64,000 nucleotides of DNA from Candidatus Hydrogenedentota bacterium (GCA_029565395.1 JAKQOG010000279.1:28466-92465), one strand, 5' to 3'. Counted from the stretch's first letter, positions 35,270 to 45,340 are shown. The notes: a model not told the origin generated them from the sequence alone. Numbers and translations are program-made.

Positions 35270-36289
35270 ATGTTAGGATGCCGGAAAATCAGGGGATTGT
35301 TGGCTGCTTCCCTCTATGAAGCGCCCAACGAGGATGATCAGGCCACGTTGGACCGCCACCTCGCAAATTGTGCAGCCTGCCGTGAACAGGCCCGGCAACT
35401 GCGTGCTTTGCATGATGCCGTTCCGATTCCCCCGGTGGAATTCACCGGCGACCTATTGCCCGTATTGCGCCAACGCCTTGCCGAAGAGTCCACCCCCTTC
35501 CTCTGGCGGCGCTGGGCGATGCCGGTTGCGGCGTGTGCCCTGCTGGTTATCTTTGCGGGAGTATGGTTTGTTTCGTTTCCGGCTCCAGAGCCTTCCCTCA
35601 TGACCGCCCAAGTCCCTGAGATATCGTCTTCCCCCATAGATATCCTGTTCGCGAAAGCGGAGAACCTCCGGGCAGAGCGCGATTTTACCGGCGCCATCGG
35701 CGTTTTGGCTGAGATTGCCAAAGACTATCCCAAAGACCGGAAGGCGGCAGAAGCCCAATTGCAGATAGCGGATATAGAATTCAGCGATCTTCAGCGGTAT
35801 CCTCATGCCTACGAAGCCTATGAGACAGTACGCAACAACAGTCCGGAATCGTGGAATGACGCCCCGGCAATGATTAAAGACCGTTTTGACCTCCTCAGTG
35901 AAGCCTGTACGAAAGATTTTGAGCCGTTATATGCACTCGATGCCGCCCGTAGTGGCCTGGACACATCATTCGACAAGCTGGAACAACTCGTGGTCAGGTA
36001 TCCGGGCAGTCTGGTGGCTGCCCTAGCCGTGGACGCCATGTGCGACCAAGTAGCCGAAGAAGCCGACGCCATTCCAATAAAAGCTGCTGCCCTGGAATCC
36101 GTTCGTCAGCGCTGCAAAACCCCCATCGCCATCGCCCAGGTGAATGTGGCGTTGGGCGATATGTATTGGCGGGTTCTACACGAACCTCAAAAGGCCCGGG
36201 AATATTACGCCCAAGTAATTAAGAGCCCACATGCTGATCTGGCGAAAGTTGCCCAAGCAGCACTGTTTGAGATCGAAAACACGCCTTGA
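35270..36289 (+). CDS. Zinc-finger anti-sigma factor fused to TPR-like periplasmic domain
   Basis: 339 residues. N-terminal zf-HC2 domain with HLANCAACREQ (H-x3-C-x2-C), the zinc anti-sigma motif. One membrane segment lies at about 82-101 (MPVAACALLVIFAGVWF). After it come about 220 residues of helical TPR-like repeats (AKAENLRAERDFTGAIGVLAEI, ADIEFSDLQRYPHAYEAYETV). Topology: zinc domain inside holding the sigma factor, TPR outside as sensor. The partner sigma gene is 21 bases upstream. Confidence 0.88.
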   Translation: MLGCRKIRGLLAASLYEAPNEDDQATLDRHLANCAACREQARQLRALHDAVPIPPVEFTGDLLPVLRQRLAEESTPFLWRRWAMPVAACALLVIFAGVWFVSFPAPEPSLMTAQVPEISSSPIDILFAKAENLRAERDFTGAIGVLAEIAKDYPKDRKAAEAQLQIADIEFSDLQRYPHAYEAYETVRNNSPESWNDAPAMIKDRFDLLSEACTKDFEPLYALDAARSGLDTSFDKLEQLVVRYPGSLVAALAVDAMCDQVAEEADAIPIKAAALESVRQRCKTPIAIAQVNVALGDMYWRVLHEPQKAREYYAQVIKSPHADLAKVAQAALFEIENTP

Positions 36290-36458
36290 ATACATGCCGG
36301 ACAGCATGTACTTTCAGGAATTCCATGCGTCCCCTGTGTTAAGATAACGTAATACAAAACAATTGGCGTGAAACGCACGGACAAACCTTCTGAATATCCT
36401 GAGAAACAACGGATAGGAAGGAAAGATACGTGTTGTTCACGCCGTTGGAGTTATCAAG

Positions 36459-38165
36459 GTGCTCGAACCAAAAGCCTTTGAAAAGCAGTTGCTTCGCGAC
36501 AACATCCTCGATGAAGCCAAACTGGAACGTGTCCGCGCCGAGGCCATTAAAAATGACCTCTCTCTTGTGGAAGTGATTCCACAATTGGGCTTTGCCTCGC
36601 CGGAAGCGGTATACCGTTGTCTGGCCGATTTTTGTGAAATGCGTTATGTGCAACCCTCAAAAATGACTATCCCCCCCGAATTTGTTGAAAAAATTCCCGC
36701 GCGGTTCGTCACCCATTACCGTTTCGTACCCATTCACGAGCAGAATGGCACCCTGACCGTGGCGGTGAGCGACCCCCTGAATGCGCACCTGCTCGATGAT
36801 ATCCGTCTGGTACTGAAACGCCGCATTGAAGCCGCTGTAACCACCCCCGCTGAAATCCAGCGCACTATCAAGGAACTATATGGCGTAGGCGCGGACACCG
36901 TGGAGCGCATCCTCAGCAGCGAAGAGCACATGGGCATTGTCATTAACCTGGAAAGTGCGGCCATTAGCACCGACCTTGGCGATGACAGCATCGACGCCAG
37001 TGTCATCAAGTTTGTAAACGAATTAATCCTGGAAGCCGTCCAATCCTCGGCGACCGACATCCACATCGAACCTTTTGAAAATCACCTCCGTGTTCGCTAC
37101 CGGATAGATGGCATCCTCCACCAAGTACCCACCCCCCCCACCATCCGTGGCCTGCAATCGGCCATTGTCTCCCGCATCAAAATCATGGCCAACCTCAATA
37201 TCGCCGAAAAGCGGCTTCCACAGGATGGCAAAATTCTGGCCTCATTTGCGGATCAGCAGTTCGACCTCCGCGTGTCGATACTGCCTACATCCCATGGAGA
37301 GACGGTGAACCTGCGCATTCTGAGCCGCTCTTCGATGCTGCTCACACTCGACCAATTGGGCTTCCTTAAACAGGATATGCGGTTATTCAACCAGTTCATC
37401 AGCAAGCCCCATGGCATCATCCTGGTTACAGGCCCCACCGGCAGTGGCAAAACAACCACGCTATATGCCGCCCTGGCGAAACTAAACAGCCTGGACCGGA
37501 AAATAATCACGTTGGAAGATCCCATTGAGTACCAGTTGGACGGGATCACCCAGATGCAAGTCCAATCACGAATTGGATTTGATTTCTCCCTAGGGCTCCG
37601 ATCCATGCTGCGTCATGACCCCGACATCATGCTCGTAGGCGAAATCCGCGACTTTGAAACCGCCGAAATGGCCATCCGCTCCAGCCTCACCGGGCACTTG
37701 GTCTTAAGCACCCTGCATACCAACGATGCGCCGGGTGCAGTGACCCGCCTCACGGACATGGGCGTGGAGCCCTTCCTCATTTCCAGCACCATGATTGCCG
37801 TTATGGCTCAGCGGCTTATCCGCAAGGTCTGCCGGGAATGCGCCGTCCCCGACCATCCGGATGAAATATTGCTGCGCGAAGAATTCAGCATCACCGAGGA
37901 GACCTATCAAACCGCGCAATTCCGAAAAGGCCGTGGTTGTGACACATGCCGCCATACCGGCTACCGGGGCCGGCTGGCTATTTGCGAAATTTTGCCGTTC
38001 TCCAATGAAATCAAGGACTTAACCGTTCAGCGGGCCACCGCCCATGAGATTAAGCGGCTCGCCCTTAAACAAGGAATGCGCACCCTGCGCTCCGCAGGAT
38101 GGGAGCGCGTGCGGGAAGGTGTCAGCACAGCGGAAGAAGTGCTTCGCGTTACCGCAGACATTTAG
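36459..38165 (+). CDS. gspE: Type II secretion ATPase GspE
   Basis: 568 residues with GTG start (36459), TTGGAG upstream. N-terminal MshEN/GspE-N domain (first ~150), then the ATPase: Walker A GPTGSGKTTTLYAAL, Asp box ITLEDPIEYQL, Walker B DIMLVGEIRDFETAEMA and His box TLHTNDAPGAVTRL. A four-Cys zinc site follows (CREC ... CDTC), as in GspE and PilB. It powers pseudopilus assembly at the inner membrane. First gene of the T2SS operon. Confidence 0.96.
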   Translation: MLEPKAFEKQLLRDNILDEAKLERVRAEAIKNDLSLVEVIPQLGFASPEAVYRCLADFCEMRYVQPSKMTIPPEFVEKIPARFVTHYRFVPIHEQNGTLTVAVSDPLNAHLLDDIRLVLKRRIEAAVTTPAEIQRTIKELYGVGADTVERILSSEEHMGIVINLESAAISTDLGDDSIDASVIKFVNELILEAVQSSATDIHIEPFENHLRVRYRIDGILHQVPTPPTIRGLQSAIVSRIKIMANLNIAEKRLPQDGKILASFADQQFDLRVSILPTSHGETVNLRILSRSSMLLTLDQLGFLKQDMRLFNQFISKPHGIILVTGPTGSGKTTTLYAALAKLNSLDRKIITLEDPIEYQLDGITQMQVQSRIGFDFSLGLRSMLRHDPDIMLVGEIRDFETAEMAIRSSLTGHLVLSTLHTNDAPGAVTRLTDMGVEPFLISSTMIAVMAQRLIRKVCRECAVPDHPDEILLREEFSITEETYQTAQFRKGRGCDTCRHTGYRGRLAICEILPFSNEIKDLTVQRATAHEIKRLALKQGMRTLRSAGWERVREGVSTAEEVLRVTADI

Positions 38166-38210
38166 CAGGTTGTCCACCGGGCTGGTCCCGGTATAGACAT
38201 GTAGGGATGC

Positions 38211-39425
38211 ATGCCACAATTTAAATATGACGTAAAAAAAGGCCCGGGCCAGATTATTTCCGGGGTTATTGAAGCGGAGAATCAACGCTCGGCGATAGCG
38301 CGCCTCCGTGATATGGGATATTTCCCCATCCGCGTCGAAGAATCCGAAGGCGAAGGCAAAAAAGACACGCTCCGCGAGGCACTCATCCGCATCAGCTTGA
38401 AAGAACGCAATGTGTTCTTCCGGCAACTGGCCAATCTCTCGGAATCGGGCATGGTTATTACCCGCGCTCTGCGCACCCTTGTGGATCAAACCAATAACCC
38501 AAAACTCGCCAGTATCATCGACCAGTTGCGCGAAGACGTCCAGAAGGGCAGCAGCCTCGCGGAAGCCATGGAAAAACACCCCAAGCTCTTTCCCGCCATG
38601 TATTGCAGCATGATTCGCGCCGGGGAAACAGGCGGCATGCTCGAAGAAGTGCTCTGGCGCATCGTGGCCTTCGGCGAACAGGAAGAAGAACTGCGTGGAA
38701 AAGCAATATCCGCCATGATCTATCCCGCGTTCCTGTCCGTCGTGGGCACTGCCGCCATATTCATCCTGCTCTCGTTCGTTTTCCCCAAGTTTGTCACTAT
38801 TTTCGAGACCTTTAACGCCCAATTGCCCCTGCCCACCATTATTGTCATGGGCATCTGCAACTTCATGGGAAAATGGTGGTGGGCTATTCTAATTGTTGTA
38901 GGACTCTTCATCGCTTCCATCGTCTCTTATGTTCGTACAGACCAGGGGCGAAAACGAATGGATACACTGGTTCTCCGGATTCCCGTGCTCAAGGGCGTGA
39001 TCCAAAAATATGAAATGGCCAAGTTTGCCCGCACCCTTGGTACGCTGCTGGATAATGGCGTGCCCGTGCTGACCGCCCTGCGGATCACCGCCGACACCAT
39101 GACTAACCGCGTTGTGCGTGACGAGGTCAGCACCATCCATATCGGTGTCACGGAGGGGGAGAGCATGAGTGAGAGCATGCGCCATACACCCCATTTTCCC
39201 CCCTTGGTGATGAGCATGTTTGCGGTCGGCGAGGAAAGCGGCCGTATCGGGTCGGTAGCCAAACGCGTGGCGGATGCCTATGACTTGGAAGTGGACCGGG
39301 CGGTCCGGGCCATGATGGCTCTGCTGGAACCTTTGCTGATTGTTATCATGGGCGTTATCGTTGGATTTCTCGTAATTGCCATGTTATTGCCCATGTTGAC
39401 CTTAAGCTCGACGATTGGCGCTTAG
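38211..39425 (+). CDS. gspF: Type II secretion inner-membrane protein GspF
   Basis: 404 residues. Two repeated GspF domains (about 65-190 and 270-395) and three membrane segments (about 170-190, 220-245 and 375-398). Family blocks: FFRQLANLSESGMVITRALR, MIRAGETGGMLEEVLWRI and MFAVGEESGRIGSVAKRVA. It is the platform protein that couples GspE to pseudopilin insertion. 45 bases after gspE. Confidence 0.96.
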   Translation: MPQFKYDVKKGPGQIISGVIEAENQRSAIARLRDMGYFPIRVEESEGEGKKDTLREALIRISLKERNVFFRQLANLSESGMVITRALRTLVDQTNNPKLASIIDQLREDVQKGSSLAEAMEKHPKLFPAMYCSMIRAGETGGMLEEVLWRIVAFGEQEEELRGKAISAMIYPAFLSVVGTAAIFILLSFVFPKFVTIFETFNAQLPLPTIIVMGICNFMGKWWWAILIVVGLFIASIVSYVRTDQGRKRMDTLVLRIPVLKGVIQKYEMAKFARTLGTLLDNGVPVLTALRITADTMTNRVVRDEVSTIHIGVTEGESMSESMRHTPHFPPLVMSMFAVGEESGRIGSVAKRVADAYDLEVDRAVRAMMALLEPLLIVIMGVIVGFLVIAMLLPMLTLSSTIGA

Positions 39426-39547
39426 GGTTTGTCCCAATACGAGGTTGTTTTAGCGTATAATAAGCGTGAGGCTGATTGGACCTGAGTTGGGTCCGCGGAA
39501 ACGTGAACGCGTGTCCCGGTAAAACGGGCATATTGGTGGAGGACACA

Positions 39548-39958
39548 ATGCAGAACGGCGGTTTTACCTTAATTGAACTTATCCTTGTGACGGTAATTAT
39601 TGGCATCCTGGCGGGGATGGTGGTGGCCATTTATCCCGGGCGGGTTACCGAAGCCAAGATCCGCGCGGCAAAGGGCGATATATCGACCTACAGCAGTTGT
39701 ATCGATTTATACGCTCTGGACCACAATGACAATTATCCAAAAAGCCTTGAGGATCTGGTCAATGGCGACCGGAAATATGTTCACGAAGTGCGCAAAGATC
39801 CCTGGGGCAATCCCTATAATTTCACCCCTGCCAGTGACCCTAAAAAGGCGGACTACAAAATCTTTTCCTCTGGTCCCGATGGGCAGGCAGGCACCGAGGA
39901 TGATGTAACCAGCACTTCCGAAGACCCCGGCGCCAGTGCCCAAAATACACGTCGTTAG
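39548..39958 (+). CDS. gspG: Major pseudopilin GspG
   Basis: 136 residues from ATG 39548 with GGAGG eight bases upstream; the frame is open further 5' but the leader would be too long. The prepilin cleavage site is MQNGG-FTLIELILVTVIIG, with F+1 and E+5 as required. C-terminal part has YALDHNDNYPKSLEDL, DPWGNPYNFT and the calcium-loop-like SSGPDGQAGTEDD, all typical of GspG. Builds the shaft of the pseudopilus. Confidence 0.95.
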   Translation: MQNGGFTLIELILVTVIIGILAGMVVAIYPGRVTEAKIRAAKGDISTYSSCIDLYALDHNDNYPKSLEDLVNGDRKYVHEVRKDPWGNPYNFTPASDPKKADYKIFSSGPDGQAGTEDDVTSTSEDPGASAQNTRR

Positions 39959-40027
39959 TCAAGGTTAAAGAAATCACCATGGTCAAGGGTGCATTCTCCG
40001 TGGCACATGGTGGGATGTAAACAAGAA

Positions 40028-40597
40028 ATGATTCCGCATACCAGTAATGAAAGCACACAGCATAGGCTGTCTGGAAGTAAGAGAAGGTTCCGCGGATTCA
40101 CCCTTCTTGAATTGCTGGTGGTGATGGCCCTTCTCGCTGTCCTTACCGTCGCTGTAGTTCCCCTCTATGGCAATTCCATGGCCTATGTCACACTTCGTTC
40201 CACCCGCAATGACTTTGCCTCTCTTCTTTCCTTTGTTCAGGAAAAAGCCGTAAGCGAGTCTCGGGAATACCGGGTATATATTGATAATAAAGAGGGCAAG
40301 TACTGGGTGATGCGGTTTAAAAACCGGGAGAAGGAGGACAAAATCTTCGAAAAGGTCGAAGCGGAATTCGGCCAGGAACGCTTTTTCCCGCCCAATATCA
40401 AACTTGAACGCATCAAGGCGCCAAAAGACCGCCATGAACGCGCCTTTTACATCGGCTGTTATCCCAACGGAGCCAGCGACCGTGCAAAACTGAATTTCCG
40501 CGATCTGCGCGGGAAAAGAAGAGCATTTTCGATCGAGGTGCTGGGCGCCATGGGAAAAGTCGATGTAAAAACCGGGGTCCAACGGGTGGTTGAATGA
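40028..40597 (+). CDS. gspH: Minor pseudopilin GspH
   Basis: 189 residues from ATG 40028 (an ATG at 39989 adds 13 residues). The prepilin signal is RFRG-FTLLELLVVMALLA with a basic leader of about 24 residues, long for the class. The remainder matches GspH in size and shape (SFVQEKAVSESREYRVYI). The stop overlaps the gspI ATG. Confidence 0.85.
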   Translation: MIPHTSNESTQHRLSGSKRRFRGFTLLELLVVMALLAVLTVAVVPLYGNSMAYVTLRSTRNDFASLLSFVQEKAVSESREYRVYIDNKEGKYWVMRFKNREKEDKIFEKVEAEFGQERFFPPNIKLERIKAPKDRHERAFYIGCYPNGASDRAKLNFRDLRGKRRAFSIEVLGAMGKVDVKTGVQRVVE

Positions 40598-41058
40598 AAC
40601 GCCGGGGTTACATTCTTGTCGAGGCCATCGTGTCCATGGGACTTCTGAGCCTGGGCATGATCGCCATCAATGGCGCGGTGCGCCAAGCCATCATCACCCG
40701 CGCACAAGCCCAAGACTACACCATCGCCCGTATTCTCCTGGAACAGGTCGTCGCGGAGCAGGAAATCGAACTGGAAGTGGTCGAGGGTTCCGGCTCGGGT
40801 GTCTTCCCGGAACCCAATGATCGATTCAGTTATGAATGGAAAATTACCGCAGTAACCCTTCCCCCACCGCAATTGCCGCAGAATCTGCCACCGGAATTTG
40901 CGACTGAGTTCAACCAGAATCTTCAGAGAGCGAACCGTATCGGGAAACTCGTCGTTAAAATTAAATGGGCCCGCATGGGGCTGGATTTCGAAGCGGAAGG
41001 GCAAACTCTGTTGCGCCCCGGACAACTCTGGGTGCCGTTGGAGTCTCTAGCCCAATGA
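40594..41058 (+). CDS. gspI: Minor pseudopilin GspI
   Basis: 154 residues. Short leader MKRRG then YILVEAIVSMGLLSLGMIAI, with Y at +1 in place of F and E at +5. The body (ARILLEQVVAEQEIELEVVE) has the usual GspI start of the globular domain. It overlaps gspH by 4 bases and gspJ by 4 bases. Confidence 0.88.
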   Translation: MKRRGYILVEAIVSMGLLSLGMIAINGAVRQAIITRAQAQDYTIARILLEQVVAEQEIELEVVEGSGSGVFPEPNDRFSYEWKITAVTLPPPQLPQNLPPEFATEFNQNLQRANRIGKLVVKIKWARMGLDFEAEGQTLLRPGQLWVPLESLAQ

Positions 41059-41882
41059 GATCCACACACCTTACATATCCTGCACATTATCCACGAAAGG
41101 TCTATCGCCTTCAGGGAATATCCGCCGAGTGCTCCCCCCCCGCCTCGGCGCCCGCACAGCGCAGGCGATCTGGCTTCACACTCGTCGAACTCCTTGTGGC
41201 CACCATGCTGCTCAGCATCGTCATGACCGCCGTTTACACCCTCACGAATGGCGTCATCACCGCATGGCGAACCACCGAGCAAGATTACGATGCCTATCAA
41301 AATGCCCGGAATTTCATCACGTTGGTCCAGCGCGAGTTCAGCGCCGTCGTGGCCGGTCATCTCTTCGAAGGCGAAGAGGATGAATTCACCCTCTTTACGG
41401 TTTCCGAACCTTTTGATATTGAGAAAAGCACCGGCCGCCACCTCATACGGGTGAGATACCGCCTCAACAACGCCAAGGATGAACTTGTCCGCGAAGAAGC
41501 CCTCGTGGTCTCGGCATTGCCCACTATGGTGCCCCCGGACGGGAAATTGCCGGAGAATCGGATTCGGGTCAAGCATGAAGAAAAATTCGTAGTGGCCACC
41601 GGAGTGAAAAAAATGGAAGTCCGCTATGAGTGGGTTCCGAGAACTTTGGATCGTGACATCACATTTCCCCCGGAGCCAATGGAACATATTATCGTCAACA
41701 TGCATAGCAGGAAATTCGGTTTGGGGATGCCGCAAGCCATTCGTATAAAATTGACACTGGCGGACCCCGATGCAAAACGCAAGGGGAAAACACTTACGGT
41801 CGAGTCGCGGATTGTCATGCGCGGGCAGCCCCGCGCCTACCCCCTCTATATGCTCCAAGAACATCTGCGGGAGGCCCTATGA
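41055..41882 (+). CDS. gspJ: Minor pseudopilin GspJ
   Basis: 275 residues from ATG 41055 (overlapping the gspI stop). The prepilin segment RRRSG-FTLVELLVATMLLS comes after an unusually long basic leader of about 39 residues. The body is large and beta-rich as in GspJ (YQNARNFITLVQREFSAVV). GspI, GspJ and GspK form the tip of the pseudopilus. Confidence 0.88.
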   Translation: MRSTHLTYPAHYPRKVYRLQGISAECSPPASAPAQRRRSGFTLVELLVATMLLSIVMTAVYTLTNGVITAWRTTEQDYDAYQNARNFITLVQREFSAVVAGHLFEGEEDEFTLFTVSEPFDIEKSTGRHLIRVRYRLNNAKDELVREEALVVSALPTMVPPDGKLPENRIRVKHEEKFVVATGVKKMEVRYEWVPRTLDRDITFPPEPMEHIIVNMHSRKFGLGMPQAIRIKLTLADPDAKRKGKTLTVESRIVMRGQPRAYPLYMLQEHLREAL

Positions 41883-42811
41883 GAACAAAACGCGGATTTG
41901 TGCTGGTGTGCGTTCTCTGGGTGCTGGCCATTCTCACCGTCGTGGCGGTCGGCTACGGTCAGCGTGCCATGCTCGATCGCCGCGCCGCGGCGTATTCACT
42001 CGATCACACAGAAGCCATGATGATGGCCCGGGCGGCGGTCTATAGAGGTGTTGTGGCAGTTAAAAACAAACTGCGAGTTGCCGCCGCGGCGGCGCAATTT
42101 GGCGGTGACGTCACATATCTGGGGCAGGCTTGGGCACAGCCTATCGACCTTCTTGAAACGGATATTTTCGACATTAAGAAAGAGGAATATAAAAACGACA
42201 CGATCACGTGCACCATCATCGATCTCGACCGCTATATTGACATCAATTCCGTGTCCGAAGATTTTCTCGAAAATGTCAAACCATTAAGCCGAACCGTGAT
42301 CCGGAAAATCATGGCGCGCCGCAATGGAACAGAAGAAGGGCAGGAAGGCCCTTGTGCTTTCCGAACCATCGAAGAACTGAAATATATGGATGGCATGGAT
42401 GAAGAGGATTGGTATGGGAAAAAGGGAAAGCCGGGGATTGAAAACCTGCTAACTACCTGGGGAGATGGAAAGGTGAACATTAACACCGCCCCGGAAGCTG
42501 TCTTGCTGTGTATCCCTGATCTGCGCAAATCCGCCATCGAAGGGATTCTCCGGTACCGCGCGGGACCTGACGGAGAAGTCGGCACCAGCGACGATGGCTA
42601 CCTGGAACCGAATAAGTATTTTGTCGGCACGAACAATGTATCAAACAATGATTTTACCGCCATCCAGCTTTATTGTAAGTTCACCTCTTCTTTCTATAAG
42701 ATTAAAGGCGTTGCCACGCGCCGAAATGGAACAGTTCGTGCCGCATGCTCAGCCGTTGTGGACGGAAATGGCATTATTTGCGCCTGGCAGGAGGAAACAC
42801 TTGGCTCGTAA
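41879..42811 (+). CDS. gspK: Minor pseudopilin GspK
   Basis: 310 residues, the large size typical of GspK. Leader MRTKRG then FVLVCVLWVLAILTVVAVG, without the E+5, which is normal for GspK. The SAM-like helix-hairpin region includes DINSVSEDFLE and GDGKVNINTAPEAVLLCIPDL. It caps the pseudopilus tip. Overlaps gspJ by 4 bases and gspL by 11. Confidence 0.92.
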   Translation: MRTKRGFVLVCVLWVLAILTVVAVGYGQRAMLDRRAAAYSLDHTEAMMMARAAVYRGVVAVKNKLRVAAAAAQFGGDVTYLGQAWAQPIDLLETDIFDIKKEEYKNDTITCTIIDLDRYIDINSVSEDFLENVKPLSRTVIRKIMARRNGTEEGQEGPCAFRTIEELKYMDGMDEEDWYGKKGKPGIENLLTTWGDGKVNINTAPEAVLLCIPDLRKSAIEGILRYRAGPDGEVGTSDDGYLEPNKYFVGTNNVSNNDFTAIQLYCKFTSSFYKIKGVATRRNGTVRAACSAVVDGNGIICAWQEETLGS

Positions 42812-44288
42812 GTCTAATGTAATCAGTATTTTAAAGGTCGACCCGCAGGAAATTGCCCGGTTACGCGTGCAAAAAAGCTCCAAGGGCGTCGAGGTGCTCT
42901 CGTATGACATGACGCGCGGTCCTTGGAAGGCCGAAGACGGATCCCTCGAAAAAGCCCTTAAAGACTTCGGGGAGCAGCATCACCTCGCTGAAGATGCCAT
43001 TTATACCGTGATTTCCCGATTTGATGTCACCGTGCGGATACTCTCCCTTCCTACCCAAAGTCCCGAAGAGACCGCCAGCATGGTCCGGTTAAGCGCCGAA
43101 GAATTCGTCCCTTACAGTGCTGATGAACTCATTATTGACCAATGTATGCTTCAAAAACTCCCCAATGGCGAGTCAAAGGTATTGGCTGCTTTAGCGCATC
43201 AGGATGTCGTGAATAATCATCTCGCCCTCTTGCGCAGTGCAAATCTCGATCCAGAACGCATTTTTCTGAGCACCGCCTGCCTGGCTTCCGCCGCACGTGC
43301 ATCCCTCGAACCCACGGAAGAACCCGTGTCGATAATTGACTTGGCCTCTGGCGGCCTCGAAATCATAGTCCTGACAGCGGGACAGCTTCAGTTTGGACGG
43401 GGTATCGCAACCACCCAGGACTGGAGTGTGACGGGTGACTCCGCTTCAGAGGCCCTTCACGAACTCTCTCTCGAAGCACGCGGTTCCCTCGCGGCCTATC
43501 GCCGTGAATCCGAAGATGCCATCCCCGTTTCCACGGTGTATTTGTGCTCTGAATTGACCGGCACTCAGTTCTGGAGCGAATCGCTGGAACACGAAACGGG
43601 AAAAGAGTGCCGTCCAGCGGATTTTCTTTCTACTTTAATCACCCGAGGGAAAGAGCAGATAACCATGCTCCCGGCGGTGTTGTTGGGTGCAGCCTTGGCC
43701 GCACAAGATCGCGCCGCAGTCAACATCAACCTCCTGCCTCAAACCCTCAAGCAGGTGCGTGCTTTGGAAGGCACAAAAAGAAGGTTCTTATTTGCCGCCG
43801 GACTTGTGGCCATTGTATTGCTGGCGTACGGGATACTCTACGCACAAGCGGTCCATCAACGACAATCCTATATACATGACCTTACCCGGGAAGTGGCCAA
43901 AATAGAGCCCAACGCCCGCGGGGTTGCCGAAAAACAGGAACAACTAAACATCCTGCGCAAACAAATCCAGCGAAAAGGCTCCGCTATCGAATCCATGGAC
44001 GCCGCCTTCGAAGCCGCCCCAACAGGACGCATGACCATCACGCGTTTCAGTTATGACCGCAATGAAGGCATTAATATCTTCGGCCATGCGATGAGCGTGG
44101 ATGACGTCCATGAGTATGCAGAATCCCTCCGTGCACTCGCCAAGAACGGTTTTGACATGTTGGCCAATGCCCGGAGCGTCTATTGGAATAAGGCTGAGGA
44201 ACGGCAGACCCCCATCTTCGCCTATTTAATCAACATTCCCTTTGTAGTAACGGAAAATGCTGACGAACTTCCTTCAGAAAATCGCTAA
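42801..44288 (+). CDS. gspL: GspL-type protein (PilM-like plus PilN-like)
   Basis: 495 residues from a TTG start at 42801, six bases after GGAGG; the first clear residues are ARKSNVISILKVDPQEI. The frame is open upstream but lies inside gspK. Residues ~1-350 are an actin-like PilM/GspL cytosolic domain (IIDLASGGLEIIVL). A membrane segment follows (FLFAAGLVAIVLLAYGILYA), then coiled coil and a small periplasmic ferredoxin-like domain. It links GspE to the inner-membrane platform. Confidence 0.85.
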   Translation: MARKSNVISILKVDPQEIARLRVQKSSKGVEVLSYDMTRGPWKAEDGSLEKALKDFGEQHHLAEDAIYTVISRFDVTVRILSLPTQSPEETASMVRLSAEEFVPYSADELIIDQCMLQKLPNGESKVLAALAHQDVVNNHLALLRSANLDPERIFLSTACLASAARASLEPTEEPVSIIDLASGGLEIIVLTAGQLQFGRGIATTQDWSVTGDSASEALHELSLEARGSLAAYRRESEDAIPVSTVYLCSELTGTQFWSESLEHETGKECRPADFLSTLITRGKEQITMLPAVLLGAALAAQDRAAVNINLLPQTLKQVRALEGTKRRFLFAAGLVAIVLLAYGILYAQAVHQRQSYIHDLTREVAKIEPNARGVAEKQEQLNILRKQIQRKGSAIESMDAAFEAAPTGRMTITRFSYDRNEGINIFGHAMSVDDVHEYAESLRALAKNGFDMLANARSVYWNKAEERQTPIFAYLINIPFVVTENADELPSENR

Positions 44289-45339
44289 TACGTGGGGAAA
44301 AATTTCTCCGCGTGAACAACGCCTGGCGGCCGCGGTAGCCGTTCTGGCGGTGTTGCTCACGCTTATCATGCTGGCACGGGGCGCCTACGAACATATCGCC
44401 GAATTGGATAACCGAGTTCTTCAATTGCAAGACAACATTTTGACCTACCATCGGCAAATAGCCCTGAAAAAAAGCGTCGACGCCCAGTTCGCAAGGGTAG
44501 CCGCCCAGCATTCCAGCCGATGGACCGAAGCAGAGATTCACGACCGGCTCCGGGCCGAAATTTACCGCTTGGCCCAGGTGGAGCCCCCGCCCCTGGATGA
44601 AACCGGCACGCCGGTAAAAACCACTAGTGAAAGCGGTAACCTTGTGGATATTCCCACACTCCAGACCGGCACTCTTAATGACAGCGGTGAAGGATACCGG
44701 GAATACAAGATTAGTGTAAACATTCCGGATGTCTCGCTTGAACCATTACTCAAGTTTCTGGAACGCTTACAGGCCAGCCCCCAATCGTTGCGGCTTGACC
44801 TCGTTGACATAACACGGGATCATTTACTCACAAAGGGGGCGGTCAAAATTGAGTTAACCCGCACTATCGTGGATGGGTCGGAAGAACCCCTGGAAATTCC
44901 CCAAGGCTCAACCCTCCCCCCAAGAATCGATCTGGAAGAAATTCCCTTGAGAGAGTGGCGCGCTGAAGGGGGCGAAATCGAGGAACTCCCCGGTGACTCC
45001 CCTGATCAACCCCGAGGGATAACACTTGCCGCTGAGCAACCTGGCGCTTTGCTCTATTTCAAAGACATTTTTTCTTCCGAAAGCGCCTACGACCTCTTCT
45101 TGGAGGCCAGTATCTCAGGAAAAGCCAGCATTGCCATCGAAAACCTCAACGGACAAACAAAATTGCCCGGCGCCGAACCTGCCCGCGGAGATGGAAAACC
45201 TTACAAGTACCATATTGAATTTTCCGTGCCCGATACTGGCACGTCCACTGTGGCATTGCGCACTCCGGTGATTACGACGGAGGCGCCCGATACACACATC
45301 ACCGTCTATTCCCTGCTCCTAAAAAAGAGGAGCCAATAA
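44257..45339 (+). CDS. gspM: GspM-like protein with long C-terminal extension
   Basis: 360 residues, about twice the length of ordinary GspM. N-terminal cytosolic tail, membrane segment at about 23-42 (LAAAVAVLAVLLTLIMLA), coiled coil and a ferredoxin-like domain up to about 205 (ISVNIPDVSLEPLLKFLERLQ) match GspM/PilO. The last ~150 residues are acidic and then beta-rich (DIFSSESAYDLFLEASISGK) and are not part of the normal family; they may form a separate periplasmic domain. Overlaps gspL by 32 bases. Confidence 0.8.
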   Translation: MLTNFLQKIANTWGKISPREQRLAAAVAVLAVLLTLIMLARGAYEHIAELDNRVLQLQDNILTYHRQIALKKSVDAQFARVAAQHSSRWTEAEIHDRLRAEIYRLAQVEPPPLDETGTPVKTTSESGNLVDIPTLQTGTLNDSGEGYREYKISVNIPDVSLEPLLKFLERLQASPQSLRLDLVDITRDHLLTKGAVKIELTRTIVDGSEEPLEIPQGSTLPPRIDLEEIPLREWRAEGGEIEELPGDSPDQPRGITLAAEQPGALLYFKDIFSSESAYDLFLEASISGKASIAIENLNGQTKLPGAEPARGDGKPYKYHIEFSVPDTGTSTVALRTPVITTEAPDTHITVYSLLLKKRSQ

Positions 45340-45340
45340 C

